Origin: Acinetobacter schindleri CIP 107287
GTDB taxonomy: Bacteria > Pseudomonadota > Gammaproteobacteria > Pseudomonadales > Moraxellaceae
DNA: 64,000 nucleotides
Direction: 5' to 3'
Assembly (NCBI RefSeq): GCF_000368625.1
Contig: NZ_KB849580.1
Span: forward strand, 62,001-126,000
Positions 28,108 to 38,014 of this stretch are shown piece by piece; positions within the stretch are counted from its first letter, which is position 1; every line of letters starts with the position of its first letter. The notes under the pieces were generated by a model, which worked only from the letters and a program-made list of their open reading frames with translations, was not told the origin of the DNA and ran no database searches. A program made the translations under genes and the position numbers.

Positions 28108-29481
28108 CTAAATCGTCATCGAAAAAATCCGATTCTCCGGCATCTTGCGCTTGAGTCTCAGGTCAAAAGCCATACAGATATTACGTACAAAAGGTTTCCC
28201 TTTCTCCAAAATTGTGACTGATGAGTCTGCAATTTTAATTAACTGATCCTGTGATATTTCTTTGAGCTGTTCTAGTACTTCGTCAATTTCAGCAAATTGC
28301 ATGTGCTCATCTGCCCAGGAAGTGGTGAAACTGCACATCAGATTCAGGATATGCTTACGGATGATTAAATCTTCCTGACTTAATACATGCCCTTTAACGA
28401 CTGGAATCTCATTCTGTTCCAGACATTCATAATATTCTTCAATGGTTTTTACATTCTGGGCAAAGCTGTACCAGCTATCACTGATTGATGAAATCCCTAA
28501 TCCGATCATCACTTGGGTTTTAGATGCGGTATAACCCATAAAGTTACGGTGCAAAGAACCCTCCTTAAAAGCCTGATACATGCTGTCACTTTTTAGCGCA
28601 AAATGATCCATGCCAATTTCATGGTAACCATGTGCCAGCAGTTTCTTCTTGCCTTCTTCATAGCACTGGCGCTTGATTTCATCTTTAGGCACATCGGCAT
28701 CTTTAAAACCGCGCTGGCCATTGCCCTTGATCCATGGCACATGCGCATAGCTATATAAGGCTAAACGGTCCGGCATTAAGGTATTGGTTTGACCAATGGT
28801 AGTCAGTACATCATCCAGGCTTTGGAATGGTAAGCCAAAGACCAAATCATGCGAAATCGAGGTATAACCTATTTCACGCGCCCATTCGGTGACCTGTTTG
28901 ACATTTTCATAAGGCTGGATGCGGTGAATGGCTTTCTGCACAATTTCATTATAATCCTGCACGCCATAGCTGACCCGGCGGAAACCCAGATCATATAAGC
29001 CTTGCAAATGTTCATAAGTGGTATTGTTCGGATGACCTTCAAAACTGAATTCATGCTCAGGTGCAATTTCAGCCTTAGCCAAGATACCTTTAATCAGTTG
29101 AATTAAGTGCTCAACCGAGAAAAAAGTCGGTGTACCACCACCAAGATGGATTTCCTTGATCATTGGCTTTTCTTCCAATAATTCACAGTACAGATCCCAT
29201 TCCTTCAGCACCGCCTGAATATAGGGTTGCTCAACTTCATGGCGTTTGGTGACACGTTTATGGCATCCACAGAAAGTGCACAGGCTTTCACAAAAGGGCA
29301 GATGGATATATAGACTAATACCTTCTTTCTGATTCGATTCAGCAAAAGAGCGCTTTAAAGTCTGTTTCCACTGTTCCAGAGAAAAGTACTGTTCTTCCCA
29401 ATACGGTACAGTTGGATAGCTGGTATAGCGTGGACCTGGGACATTGTATTTTTGAATGAGGGAAGTAGCCTGAACCGACAT
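28108..29481 (-). CDS. hemN: Oxygen-independent coproporphyrinogen III dehydrogenase
   Basis: Radical-SAM enzyme converting coproporphyrinogen III to protoporphyrinogen IX without O2. From the ATG at 29481 it is 457 aa, equal to E. coli HemN, with an AGGTGG ribosome binding site 5 bp upstream; this start beats the GTG at 29490. The cluster motif is HLPFCESLCTFCGCH (C-x3-C-x2-C-x-C), distinguishing genuine HemN from HemW. GGGTPTF and the N-terminal YNVPGPRYTSYPT are also diagnostic. Divergent from hemF, giving one oxygen-dependent and one oxygen-independent isozyme back to back. Confidence 0.96.
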   Translation of the reverse strand: MSVQATSLIQKYNVPGPRYTSYPTVPYWEEQYFSLEQWKQTLKRSFAESNQKEGISLYIHLPFCESLCTFCGCHKRVTKRHEVEQPYIQAVLKEWDLYCELLEEKPMIKEIHLGGGTPTFFSVEHLIQLIKGILAKAEIAPEHEFSFEGHPNNTTYEHLQGLYDLGFRRVSYGVQDYNEIVQKAIHRIQPYENVKQVTEWAREIGYTSISHDLVFGLPFQSLDDVLTTIGQTNTLMPDRLALYSYAHVPWIKGNGQRGFKDADVPKDEIKRQCYEEGKKKLLAHGYHEIGMDHFALKSDSMYQAFKEGSLHRNFMGYTASKTQVMIGLGISSISDSWYSFAQNVKTIEEYYECLEQNEIPVVKGHVLSQEDLIIRKHILNLMCSFTTSWADEHMQFAEIDEVLEQLKEISQDQLIKIADSSVTILEKGKPFVRNICMAFDLRLKRKMPENRIFSMTI

Positions 29482-29646
29482 AATATCCACCTATAACCAT
29501 CGAAAATTTACCCAAACATGGGCCATCTAAAGCTATTGTGTGGGGCTCGGAAAAAGAATTCAACCTAGCATCTCGGTCGGATTTAATACGCTACCCTGCT
29601 TTAATTTACTGTGAACAGAAAGTCTTTTTAGATCATCAGTATCGGC

Positions 29647-29657
29647 AAATACATCTT
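29647..29657. promoter_or_regulatory. Possible NsrR half-site between hemN and hemF
   Basis: AAATACATCTT is identical to the right arm of the perfect NsrR dyad at hmp. The partner arm is not conserved (about 2 of 11 positions), so at best this is a weak monomeric site. Confidence 0.3.
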
Positions 29658-29683
29658 AATTTTTATGCCATTTTATGCTTTGA

Positions 29684-30664
<981 letters not shown>

Positions 30665-30678
30665 GTGTACGCTTAACC

Positions 30679-30711
30679 AAAATGCTCTCAGTTTGAGGGC
30701 ATTTTTTATAA
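30679..30711 (+). terminator. Terminator after hemF
   Basis: Stem AAAATGCTCTCA (30679-30690) / TGAGGGCATTTT (30694-30705), one G-T wobble, then T-rich. Confidence 0.8.
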
Positions 30712-30946
30712 AACTGTTCCAATTATTTTTTGCTTACAATACCTCTAACTTTTTTCTCCTTAAAGTTCCCTGTAATTAACTCGTTCCCCAATTTACAAAA
30801 CTGATTCTTCAAGACTATTAATTTGAACGAAAAATTTTCCTATAAACATTTAGAAACTTTTCTTTATATAAATAAGTAGAAATGTCCTCACTTCGTCACA
30901 AGCTCTGCTGTATAGTAAAATCTTAAAAAATATTGAGTAAAAATAT

Positions 30947-31153
30947 ATGCAGCTACGACATTTCAAAAGTCATGTGCTGATGATGTGGGTATTTCTGGCC
31001 GTTACAGTCAGTGCAATTACTACAACATTCTTAACCAAGGATCTTATCTTGGACAGTCTGGCAATCAGTGTCAGCATTATTATGATTATCGGTATTATCT
31101 TAAGTGGTGCCCTGCTTCTGACCGAACGCATTATTAAAACCTGTAACTCCTAA
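30947..31153 (+). CDS. Small two-TM membrane protein, unknown function
   Basis: 68-residue ORF that I do not recognise. Two hydrophobic segments are visible: VLMMWVFLAVTVSAITTTFL (about 10-29) and LAISVSIIMIIGIILSGALLL (about 38-58), with basic ends (RHFK, ERIIK), so a hairpin in the inner membrane is likely. It lies alone between hemF and aroE with a 280-bp AT-rich leader. The ribosome binding site is weak. Composition argues that it is real, but expression is unproven. Confidence 0.6.
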   Translation: MQLRHFKSHVLMMWVFLAVTVSAITTTFLTKDLILDSLAISVSIIMIIGIILSGALLLTERIIKTCNS

Positions 31154-31244
31154 AATAAGCCCCTAGAATTAGACCTTTCAATGCTTTAGTCCCTACCTGT
31201 TTTCACGTATATTGTTGAGCATTTCAGCACATGGACACTGTGAA

Positions 31245-32033
31245 ATGAGCAAACAATTTGCTGTTGTTGGCAACCCGATTGAACAATCACGATCTCCAGA
31301 ATTGCATCATGCATTTGCCGCTAAAACCGGTATTGATCTCACCTATAGTAAACGTCTGGCTCCGCTGGATGGCTTTGAAGCCAATATTCAGGACTTCTTT
31401 GCCCAAGGCGGTATCGGTATGAATGTCACGGTCCCGTTTAAAGAACAAGCTTATGCTCAGTGTCAAGTGCTGACTGAACGCGCTCGTATTGCCGGTGCAG
31501 TAAATACACTATGGATGGAAAATGGCGTCCTGCATGGTGATAATACCGATGGTCAAGGTCTGGTTGAAGCTATTCGTGCTTTAGACTGGAACTTGGAAAA
31601 TACCGATATTCTGATTATTGGCGCTGGTGGTGCGACTCGTGGGGTGATCTATCCACTGGTACAGGCAGGTGTGAAGAAAATTGTGATTGCCAATCGTACC
31701 CTTACCCGTGCCGAACAGCTGATTGCGGATTTAAAAGATGCAGTACCACAAGCTGAACTGCAAGCGATTGCTTTAACTGATCTGGCGGGTGATTTCGATA
31801 TCATTATCAATGCAACTTCTGCCAGCTTGAGTGGTGATGCCTTAATCCTGCCGGAAGCACTGCAGTTTAAACACGCTTATGAAATGGCATATGGCAAACC
31901 ATCTACTTTTCTAGATCAAGCCCGTGCGCGTGGTGTTCCTAGCGCTGAAGGTTTTGGCATGCTGGTGGGTCAAGCGATTGAATCTTTCTCGATCTGGAAT
32001 GGGATCAAGCCACAGCTCAAAGATTTCCTTTGA
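31245..32033 (+). CDS. aroE: Shikimate dehydrogenase
   Basis: NADPH-dependent reduction of 3-dehydroshikimate in aromatic amino-acid synthesis. 262 aa from the ATG at 31245; an ORF start 33 bp upstream gives a poor N-terminus. Conserved features: NPIEQSRSPELHHAF at the N-terminus, NVTVPFKEQAY with the catalytic Lys, NTDGQGLV with the catalytic Asp, the NADP loop GAGGATRG, NRTLTRAEQL, and the C-terminal AEGFGMLVGQAIESF. Position after hemF is typical of Acinetobacter. Confidence 0.95.
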   Translation: MSKQFAVVGNPIEQSRSPELHHAFAAKTGIDLTYSKRLAPLDGFEANIQDFFAQGGIGMNVTVPFKEQAYAQCQVLTERARIAGAVNTLWMENGVLHGDNTDGQGLVEAIRALDWNLENTDILIIGAGGATRGVIYPLVQAGVKKIVIANRTLTRAEQLIADLKDAVPQAELQAIALTDLAGDFDIIINATSASLSGDALILPEALQFKHAYEMAYGKPSTFLDQARARGVPSAEGFGMLVGQAIESFSIWNGIKPQLKDFL

Positions 32034-32424
32034 GTCCGTTTAGGCTTCTAATATGATTCAAGAGTCTCTACGGAGGCTCTTTTGCTTTTCCGACAGAAGG
32101 CAATATGCAAAGTAATAAGTGGATTTAATGACAGCACTTCTGTTTATTTTCAAACGATAACATTTGTGTACAATTCACCCAAAAAACCACCTAGACAAAC
32201 AGAATAATTATCTATTAAAGTCGTCTCATATAAGTCTTTTTTATTTTTCATCTATTTATTATTAGTCCATATCCTTAACCTGAATCACCCTAATTTTTCT
32301 ATCTACTCGATTCGCCTTTCTGACATTTTTATTTGCTTGCCTTATCAATGTATTTTTAGCTGCAATGTGAATAATCAAAGAATCGATACAGATAATCCAA
32401 AACTATTAATCAGGATTAAAACGC
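32034..32424. other. Intergenic region aroE / acyl-CoA dehydrogenase
   Basis: Begins with an aroE terminator hairpin (AAGAGTCT / AGGCTCTT, about 32060-32081, then T-rich). The rest is about 340 bp of AT-rich sequence with no ORF or recognised site; it must hold the promoter of the dehydrogenase gene. Confidence 0.5.
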
Positions 32425-34248
32425 ATGCCAGCATATAAAGCCCCGTTACGTGACATTCGCTTCCTTATGAATGAAGTGCTTGATTACCCTGCACATTACC
32501 AGACACTATCAAATGGTGAATATGCCGATGCTGATACCGTGGACATGATTCTGGAAGGTGCAGCAGATTTCTGTGAAAACGTACTGTCTCCATTGAATCA
32601 AAGTGGTGATCTGGAAGGCTGTCATTTTGAAAATGGTGAAGTCACTACGCCTAAAGGCTTCAAGGAAGCATACGAACAGTTCGTACAAGGCGGCTGGCAA
32701 GGTCTTTCTTATCCTGAAGAATTTGGCGGTCAAAACCTTCCACAATCTTTGAATCTGGTTAAGTCTGAAATGATGGGCACTGCAAACTGGTCATTCCAAA
32801 TGTATCCAGGTTTAAGTGTCGGCTGTATCAATACCATTATTCAATTTGGTTCAGATGAGCAAAAAAATCTTTACCTGCCTCACCTGGTAGCAGGTACATG
32901 GTCTGGCACCATGTGTTTGACTGAGCCGCAATGTGGTACCGACCTGGGCCAGGTAAAAACCAAAGCTGAGCCAAATGCAGATGGCACGTATGCTATTTCA
33001 GGTACCAAGATCTTCATCTCGGCGGGTGAACATGATCTGACTGAAAATATCATTCATATCGTACTTGCACGCCTGCCAGATGCACCTGCAGGCACTAAAG
33101 GTATTTCCCTGTTCATCGTACCGAAATTCATTCCGGCAGCTGATGGCGGCATTGGTGAACGCAATCCGGTTACTTGTGGTTCGATTGAACACAAAATGGG
33201 AATCCGTGCATCTGCAACAGCTGTACTGAACTTTGACAATGCGGTTGGTTACCTGATTGGTGAAAAGAATAAAGGTCTGCATGCAATGTTTACCTTTATG
33301 AATACGGCACGTATCGGTACTGCAGTTCAGGGTATCTGTCATGCAGAACTGTCTTTCCAAGGTGCCCTGCCTTATGCCAAAGAGCGTATGTCGATGCGTG
33401 CCCTTTCTGGCAAGAAAGATCCAGAAAAAGTAGCTGATGCCATCATTCACCATGCTGATGTTCGCCGTATGCTATTGACGCAAAAAGCAATTGCTGAAGG
33501 CGGTCGTGCAATGATTTATCATGCAGCACAAATTGCAGACAAAATGAATGATGCTCTGGTTCGTGGCGATACAGCAGCTTTCGAGGCGCATGATGATCAC
33601 TTAGGTTTCTATACCCCTATTCTGAAAGGTTTCCTGACTGAACTGGGCTATGAAGCAGCCAATCACGGTATGCAAGTCTTTGGTGGTCATGGCTATATCA
33701 AAGAATGGGGCATGGAACAGATCGTACGTGACTCGCGTATCTCTACTCTTTATGAAGGTACAACAGGTGTACAGGCACTAGATCTGATTGGCCGTAAAGT
33801 GCTGTTAACTTCTAAAGGCAAAGCGATTCGTGATTACACGGCAGAAATCCTGAAATTCTGTGGCCAGCATGCACGTAACAAATACATGCGTCGTTTTGCT
33901 TGGGACTTAACCAAACTTTGCGCACAATGGAATGCATTGACGGTTCGTATCATGCTGGCTGCACGTAAGGACCGTGATATTGTTTCTTCTGCATCTGTAG
34001 ATTTCCTGATGTTCTCAGGCTATGTGATGATGGCATACTTCTGGGCACAACAGGCTGCGGTAGCTTCCGCAAAACTGGCTGAGGGCAACGGTACTGAAGT
34101 TCCTGAGTTCTATAAGGCAAAAATTAAGACAGCTGATTTCTACTTTGAGCGCATGTTGCCGCGTACTCAAGGTCATGCTGAAGCCATGGTCAATCCATCT
34201 AAAACGATGACTTCACTAGCATCTGAGCACTTCAGTTTCGATTACTAA
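32425..34248 (+). CDS. Acyl-CoA dehydrogenase with extra C-terminal domain
   Basis: 607-aa FAD flavoprotein of the large acyl-CoA dehydrogenase type, longer than the 380-aa core. Core features: MCLTEPQCGTDLGQVKTKAEP, the GTKIFISAGEHD strand, RNPVTCGSIEHKMGIRAS, and the catalytic-base region GGHGYIKEWGMEQIVRDSRISTLYEGTTGVQALDLIGRKVL. The last ~130 residues are an alpha-helical extension (YMRRFAWDLTKLCAQW...) as in DmdC-like or FadE-like enzymes. Fatty-acid beta-oxidation is likely; 3-methylthiopropionyl-CoA dehydrogenase is an alternative. Own strong terminator. Confidence 0.9.
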   Translation: MPAYKAPLRDIRFLMNEVLDYPAHYQTLSNGEYADADTVDMILEGAADFCENVLSPLNQSGDLEGCHFENGEVTTPKGFKEAYEQFVQGGWQGLSYPEEFGGQNLPQSLNLVKSEMMGTANWSFQMYPGLSVGCINTIIQFGSDEQKNLYLPHLVAGTWSGTMCLTEPQCGTDLGQVKTKAEPNADGTYAISGTKIFISAGEHDLTENIIHIVLARLPDAPAGTKGISLFIVPKFIPAADGGIGERNPVTCGSIEHKMGIRASATAVLNFDNAVGYLIGEKNKGLHAMFTFMNTARIGTAVQGICHAELSFQGALPYAKERMSMRALSGKKDPEKVADAIIHHADVRRMLLTQKAIAEGGRAMIYHAAQIADKMNDALVRGDTAAFEAHDDHLGFYTPILKGFLTELGYEAANHGMQVFGGHGYIKEWGMEQIVRDSRISTLYEGTTGVQALDLIGRKVLLTSKGKAIRDYTAEILKFCGQHARNKYMRRFAWDLTKLCAQWNALTVRIMLAARKDRDIVSSASVDFLMFSGYVMMAYFWAQQAAVASAKLAEGNGTEVPEFYKAKIKTADFYFERMLPRTQGHAEAMVNPSKTMTSLASEHFSFDY

Positions 34249-34280
34249 GTTTTCACTGACTTTGAAAGTCAAATAACAAA

Positions 34281-34304
34281 AAGAGCGCCACGGCGCTCTT
34301 TTTG
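34281..34304 (+). terminator. Terminator after acyl-CoA dehydrogenase
   Basis: Stem AAGAGCGCC (34281-34289) / GGCGCTCTT (34292-34300) followed by TTTG. GC-rich and compact. Confidence 0.88.
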
Positions 34305-34604
34305 TTAAAGCATATTAAGTCCTTGATTTTTTAATTCTGTATAATTTTTCTACAATTTTATTTTGAGTGATATCAACTGCATAAAAAATAATAGTGATAT
34401 ACAGCTTGAATATCTCTGAATTCAGGGTATGATGGTTGCAACTAGAAAAATTCTTGTTTTGGTTAGTCTTCTTTAAGTATCGCAGTTTTAGTCATAAACC
34501 TCCGTTTTTATAGATCAAAAGCTCCATCCAGTCTATTTTTCCAAGTTACATCTTAGTCATCCCATAGGTTGACTATAAATCAATAAAACTCAATAGGTTA
34601 TATT
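34305..34604 (+). promoter_or_regulatory. Promoter and leader region of the cold-shock gene
   Basis: 300 bp, AT-rich, without ORFs. Cold-shock genes of the CspA family normally carry a long thermosensitive 5' UTR, and this space is the right size, but I cannot place a transcription start or fold it by eye. The ribosome binding site AATAGG precedes the ATG. Confidence 0.45.
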
Positions 34605-34814
34605 ATGTCTAATACAGTTACTGGTACAGTAAAGTGGTTCAATGAAACTAAAGGTTTTGGCTTCATTCAACAAGACAACGGTCCAGACGTTTTCGCTCAC
34701 TTCAGCGAAATCCAAGGTTCAGGTTTCAAAACTTTAGCTGAAGGCCAAAAGGTTTCTTTCAGCGTTGCTCAAGGTCAAAAAGGCCCTACAGCGACTAACA
34801 TCACTGCAATCTAA
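34605..34814 (+). CDS. Cold-shock domain protein (CspA family)
   Basis: 69-aa single cold-shock domain, a five-stranded OB fold that binds single-stranded RNA/DNA and acts as RNA chaperone. RNP1 is KGFGFIQ (about 16-22) and RNP2 is VFAHFS (about 29-34). The N-terminal [16 protein letters not shown] is canonical. Which csp paralogue this is cannot be told. Codon use looks biased to highly expressed codons. Terminator immediately downstream. Confidence 0.95.
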   Translation: MSNTVTGTVKWFNETKGFGFIQQDNGPDVFAHFSEIQGSGFKTLAEGQKVSFSVAQGQKGPTATNITAI

Positions 34815-34834
34815 TCGTTGCTAAGATGAAAAAG

Positions 34835-34858
34835 AGCACTCATTAGAGTGCTTTTTTT
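34835..34858 (+). terminator. Terminator after csp gene
   Basis: Stem AGCACT (34835-34840) / AGTGCT (34847-34852), loop CATTAG, seven-T tail. Confidence 0.9.
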
Positions 34859-35154
34859 GTGCTATACATAAATAGATACTTATCTTAGATACATTAATTA
34901 AGGTCTTGCTTTTCTCTAGTCCCTAGTCTTTCAATTCAAAATACTCTGTCTAATTTCTTCATCTGCATAAAATCATGTAAAAAATTACACTAAGTCATAA
35001 TCATCGCAACAGCTCATATTACAAAATATCGCCTAGGCCTCGTTAATAACGAATAACTTGAAGGCAAAGTTGAAATAGAAGAAAAGCCCTAGGTAATCCA
35101 TCGGGCTTTTTTATTTTTAAAAAATCAAAATGATATCAAAGGTTAATCTATTGC
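34859..35154. other. Gap between csp terminator and HNH gene
   Basis: About 300 bp, AT-rich. Its only clear feature is a second hairpin AAAAGCCC (35082-35089) / GGGCTTTT (35103-35110), with T-runs on the plus strand side and a weaker tail on the other. It is probably the terminator of the convergent HNH gene. No ORF. Confidence 0.5.
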
Positions 35155-36117
35155 TTACTCTAACTTGAAACTGATATCGGCACTGTGATTATTTAAAAAT
35201 ACATGCTGCCGATGCCAAGCTAAAAAGTTTTGATCGGGCTGATAGCTCTTTGGCACCTGTAATCTCTGCCCCTCATACTGTTTTAAATAAATATATAAAG
35301 ACTGGTCGTGTAGTGCTTTATTCGCAATACAAACTTTAAACTTTTCATCAATAGTCATAAAACCAGTATCAAAAGCTTTATCTAACAGAGAAGATAGACA
35401 AATTCCATTCCGTGGGTTAGTTCGTTGCGCATAATTTTCTGACCAAGGAATGATATGTGAAGCTACTAGAAAATCTTTGGTTTTGATCCCTGAAATTGCA
35501 CATTGATATTGATAATTGAGCTTTACTTTTAAAGCAAATTCTCTTTGTTCAACGCCTCGGATTTTGATATGGGCACGCTTATCTTCAACAAAATAATCAG
35601 CAACTTCTTGCTCTACACGAGTTTGGGATGCATTGAATTCATAAGTATTACCTTGCACCCCAATATTCAGCAATCGCCAAAAATCATCAGCATGGATTTC
35701 ATTCATACCATATTGCTGGAAAAAGTATTCCCAAGTTGGGCCACGGGTCTTAAAGCTCCACTGAAAATTTTCCAAATCGGATTGCAGGATGGGATTTTCA
35801 AAAGCAATGCCTTGTTCAATAGTGGCATAGACTGGCTTTTGACGAACTTTATCGGGCCTAGATGCATTCGGAACTTCAATCATCTGACCAATGCGGCCAG
35901 CACCGTAAATATAGAATTGGTTTTTTATTTCTGAAGCTTTTTGTGGTCGACGGTAGAGAAAGAAATCACCTGGACGAACTTTATTAAATTTTGCTTTGTC
36001 CCAATGATATTCCTCAAAATCCAAGTCACCATAAACCAGATGATCACTTTTACTATCCAAAATAAAAAAGCGTGCATCGTCTAATTCTACTTTGTAGAAA
36101 TCTAATAAAGAACTCAC
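35155..36117 (-). CDS. HNH endonuclease with unassigned N-terminal domain
   Basis: 320 aa. The C-terminal third is an HNH nuclease of the HNH_2 type: CAISGIKTKDFLVASHIIPWS, then RTNPRNGICLSSLLDKAFDTGFM. These give the H...N...H-like metal and catalytic positions (residues about 208-258). The N-terminal ~115 residues (ARFFILDSKSDH...PGDFFLYRRPQ...YIYGAGRIGQMIEV) look like a compact beta domain with an aromatic-rich pocket. By analogy with EVE, SRA and other PUA-like readers fused to HNH nucleases, it could recognise modified bases; that is inference. No methylase or partner gene is adjacent, so a modification-dependent (type IV-like) nuclease is the main hypothesis. Confidence 0.8.
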   Translation of the reverse strand: MSSLLDFYKVELDDARFFILDSKSDHLVYGDLDFEEYHWDKAKFNKVRPGDFFLYRRPQKASEIKNQFYIYGAGRIGQMIEVPNASRPDKVRQKPVYATIEQGIAFENPILQSDLENFQWSFKTRGPTWEYFFQQYGMNEIHADDFWRLLNIGVQGNTYEFNASQTRVEQEVADYFVEDKRAHIKIRGVEQREFALKVKLNYQYQCAISGIKTKDFLVASHIIPWSENYAQRTNPRNGICLSSLLDKAFDTGFMTIDEKFKVCIANKALHDQSLYIYLKQYEGQRLQVPKSYQPDQNFLAWHRQHVFLNNHSADISFKLE

Positions 36118-36139
36118 CCGCCCCTCGCAATATTGTTAT

Positions 36140-36169
36140 ATTATTCAAATGACTTAATATTTGAATAAT
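36140..36169. promoter_or_regulatory. Inverted repeat upstream of the HNH gene
   Basis: Perfect 11-bp arms ATTATTCAAAT (36140-36150) and ATTTGAATAAT (36159-36169) with an 8-bp spacer, 23 bp upstream of the HNH start. It could be an operator or the 3' hairpin of hemW; there is no T tail typical of a terminator. Confidence 0.45.
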
Positions 36170-36236
36170 CACAAAATTATTGAGAAATTAATAGAGGCAG
36201 ATGGAATTAAACTTTATTGAATAGAAATCCACAGGC

Positions 36237-37391
36237 TTATAAAAACTCTTCCAGTACTGAGTTTAAAAATACATGCCCCTGCTCGGTACAAGCCAGACGT
36301 TCTGGATCTTCAACCATGAGTTTACGTTGTCGCAGTGAAGTCAATAATGCATTCAGACCATCCAGACTGAGGCCAGTACGCTCTGCATACAACTTCGCTA
36401 CTACACCGTTATTTAAACGCAAGGCATTCATCATAAATTCAAACGGCATATCTTCAGCTTCAATCCGTTTAAACTGCAAATGTTCTGCTGGTACTTTAGC
36501 TAAATAATCTTTCGGCAAACGGGTTTTCTGGAAACGATAGACCCCATCAGCTTGAGTCACTTTTCCATGCGCCCCTGCCCCAATTGATAAATAATCGCCA
36601 AACTGCCAGTAATTCAGGTTATGTGCTGACGGTAACTCTTTACGCCAAGCCGAGACTTCATAATTGATAAAGCCCTGAGCTTTTAAATAAGCCTCACCCT
36701 GTTCCTGAATATCTTCCAAGACCTCATCCATAGGTAAAATAGGCTGCGTACGGAAAAATACCGTATTGGGTTCAATAGTGAGCTGATACCAGGAAATATG
36801 AGTCGCTCCATTTTCCACAGCTAATTTCAAGTCATTTAAAGCCTGTTCTAAAGTCTGTTCTGGTAATCCATGCATCAGATCAACATTGATACGCTCAAAA
36901 CCTGCCTCTTTCGCATGCGCAATTGCAGAGATCGCATCCTCATTACTATGAATACGTCCCAGCTTTTTCAAATGCTCAGTATTAAAGCTTTGTACACCGA
37001 TCGAAAGACGGTTAATACCCGCTGCCAGGTAACCCGCAAATGGATCATGCTCTACTGTACCTGGATTGGCTTCCAAAGTGATTTCGCAGCCTTCTTCAAA
37101 AGGAAGCAGTGCTTTTAATTGGCTAAATAACCACTGATAACCTTGAGCAGAAATCAGGGATGGTGTACCCCCACCAATAAATACACTATGAATCTGACGT
37201 CCGTGTGCAAAGTCAAGCTGGGTCTTAAAGTCCTCAACCAAGGCATGCAAATATTCCTGCTCAAGATCCAGAGACAGCTTGCCATCTGGTACCGCATGCG
37301 AATTAAAATCACAATATGGACATTTACGCACACACCATGGCATATGAATATACAGGGACAAGGGAATAGCGGCAGGATTTAAATCAGTCAA
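36237..37391 (-). CDS. hemW: Radical SAM heme chaperone HemW
   Basis: 384-aa radical-SAM protein that binds heme and transfers it to targets, and is often misannotated as HemN. Cluster motif CVRKCPYCDFNSH (C-x3-C-x2-C) lacks the fourth Cys of HemN. GGGTPSL, LEANPGT and LSIGVQSFN follow, with a C-terminal HemW-type winged domain (DMPFEFMMNALRLNNG). Initiation is probably at a TTG (37391): the frame closes upstream at a TGA a few codons away, and the first internal ATG lies within the catalytic motif. Confidence 0.92.
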   Translation of the reverse strand: MTDLNPAAIPLSLYIHMPWCVRKCPYCDFNSHAVPDGKLSLDLEQEYLHALVEDFKTQLDFAHGRQIHSVFIGGGTPSLISAQGYQWLFSQLKALLPFEEGCEITLEANPGTVEHDPFAGYLAAGINRLSIGVQSFNTEHLKKLGRIHSNEDAISAIAHAKEAGFERINVDLMHGLPEQTLEQALNDLKLAVENGATHISWYQLTIEPNTVFFRTQPILPMDEVLEDIQEQGEAYLKAQGFINYEVSAWRKELPSAHNLNYWQFGDYLSIGAGAHGKVTQADGVYRFQKTRLPKDYLAKVPAEHLQFKRIEAEDMPFEFMMNALRLNNGVVAKLYAERTGLSLDGLNALLTSLRQRKLMVEDPERLACTEQGHVFLNSVLEEFL

Positions 37392-37515
37392 GGACAGTGC
37401 TCAGAACATCAGATGAATTTTGTTGTATTTTAGCATGACAAAAGTACCCTGCTTATGAATTCTCATCCGCTTTACAGTAGACTCATTTTAACTCAACAAA
37501 AACAAGATCCTGAGA

Positions 37516-37974
37516 ATGAAAATATCTTCCGAGATCCTGCTGTTTATCCCTTTGGCAATGGCAATTGGTATTGCCTTAAGTTTTCAGACCGGTATCAATA
37601 CCCAGCTACGGGAATATTTATATTCTCCCTTACAAGCTGCCCTTTTCTCCTTTCTGATTGGTACAATATTGCTTGCTGTGTTGGTATTTTTTCAACAGGT
37701 GGATAAACCGAGCCTCAGTACATTTACGCAATTGCCCTGGTATTTATGGCTGGGTGGTGTCCTTGGTGTCTATGCAATTAGCATGAGCATCTATAGTGCG
37801 CCTAAGCTTGGGCTACTGACTTTGTCTGCATTGGTAATTTTTGGACAGCTGGTCTCTTCCATGATCATTGATCATTTTGGCTGGTTCGACAGTGAAAAAA
37901 TACAACTCAACTGGCAACGTCTTCTGGGTGGCGTGGTGATTTTTATTGGTGTGCTTCTCACTTTACAACGCTAA
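37516..37974 (+). CDS. DUF606/YdcZ-type DMT-superfamily membrane protein
   Basis: 152-aa membrane protein with about five hydrophobic segments (LLFIPLAMAIGIALSFQTGIN; PLQAALFSFLIGTILLAVLVFF; YLWLGGVLGVYAISMSI; LTLSALVIFGQLVSSMII; LLGGVVIFIGVLLTL). This is the half-size DMT family (PF04657), presumably a dimeric transporter. Substrate unknown. Forty-one bases separate it from the MATE pump gene on the same strand, so cotranscription is possible. Confidence 0.82.
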   Translation: MKISSEILLFIPLAMAIGIALSFQTGINTQLREYLYSPLQAALFSFLIGTILLAVLVFFQQVDKPSLSTFTQLPWYLWLGGVLGVYAISMSIYSAPKLGLLTLSALVIFGQLVSSMIIDHFGWFDSEKIQLNWQRLLGGVVIFIGVLLTLQR

Positions 37975-38014
37975 ACCTTCTATCTAAGCACATGATGAAA
38001 GATGAGTATTTTTT

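Noticed and set aside
27905..28111. 68-codon ORF overlapping the end of ribA
   Set aside because: It is out of frame in ribA and then reads through the copy-3 repeat. Not a gene.
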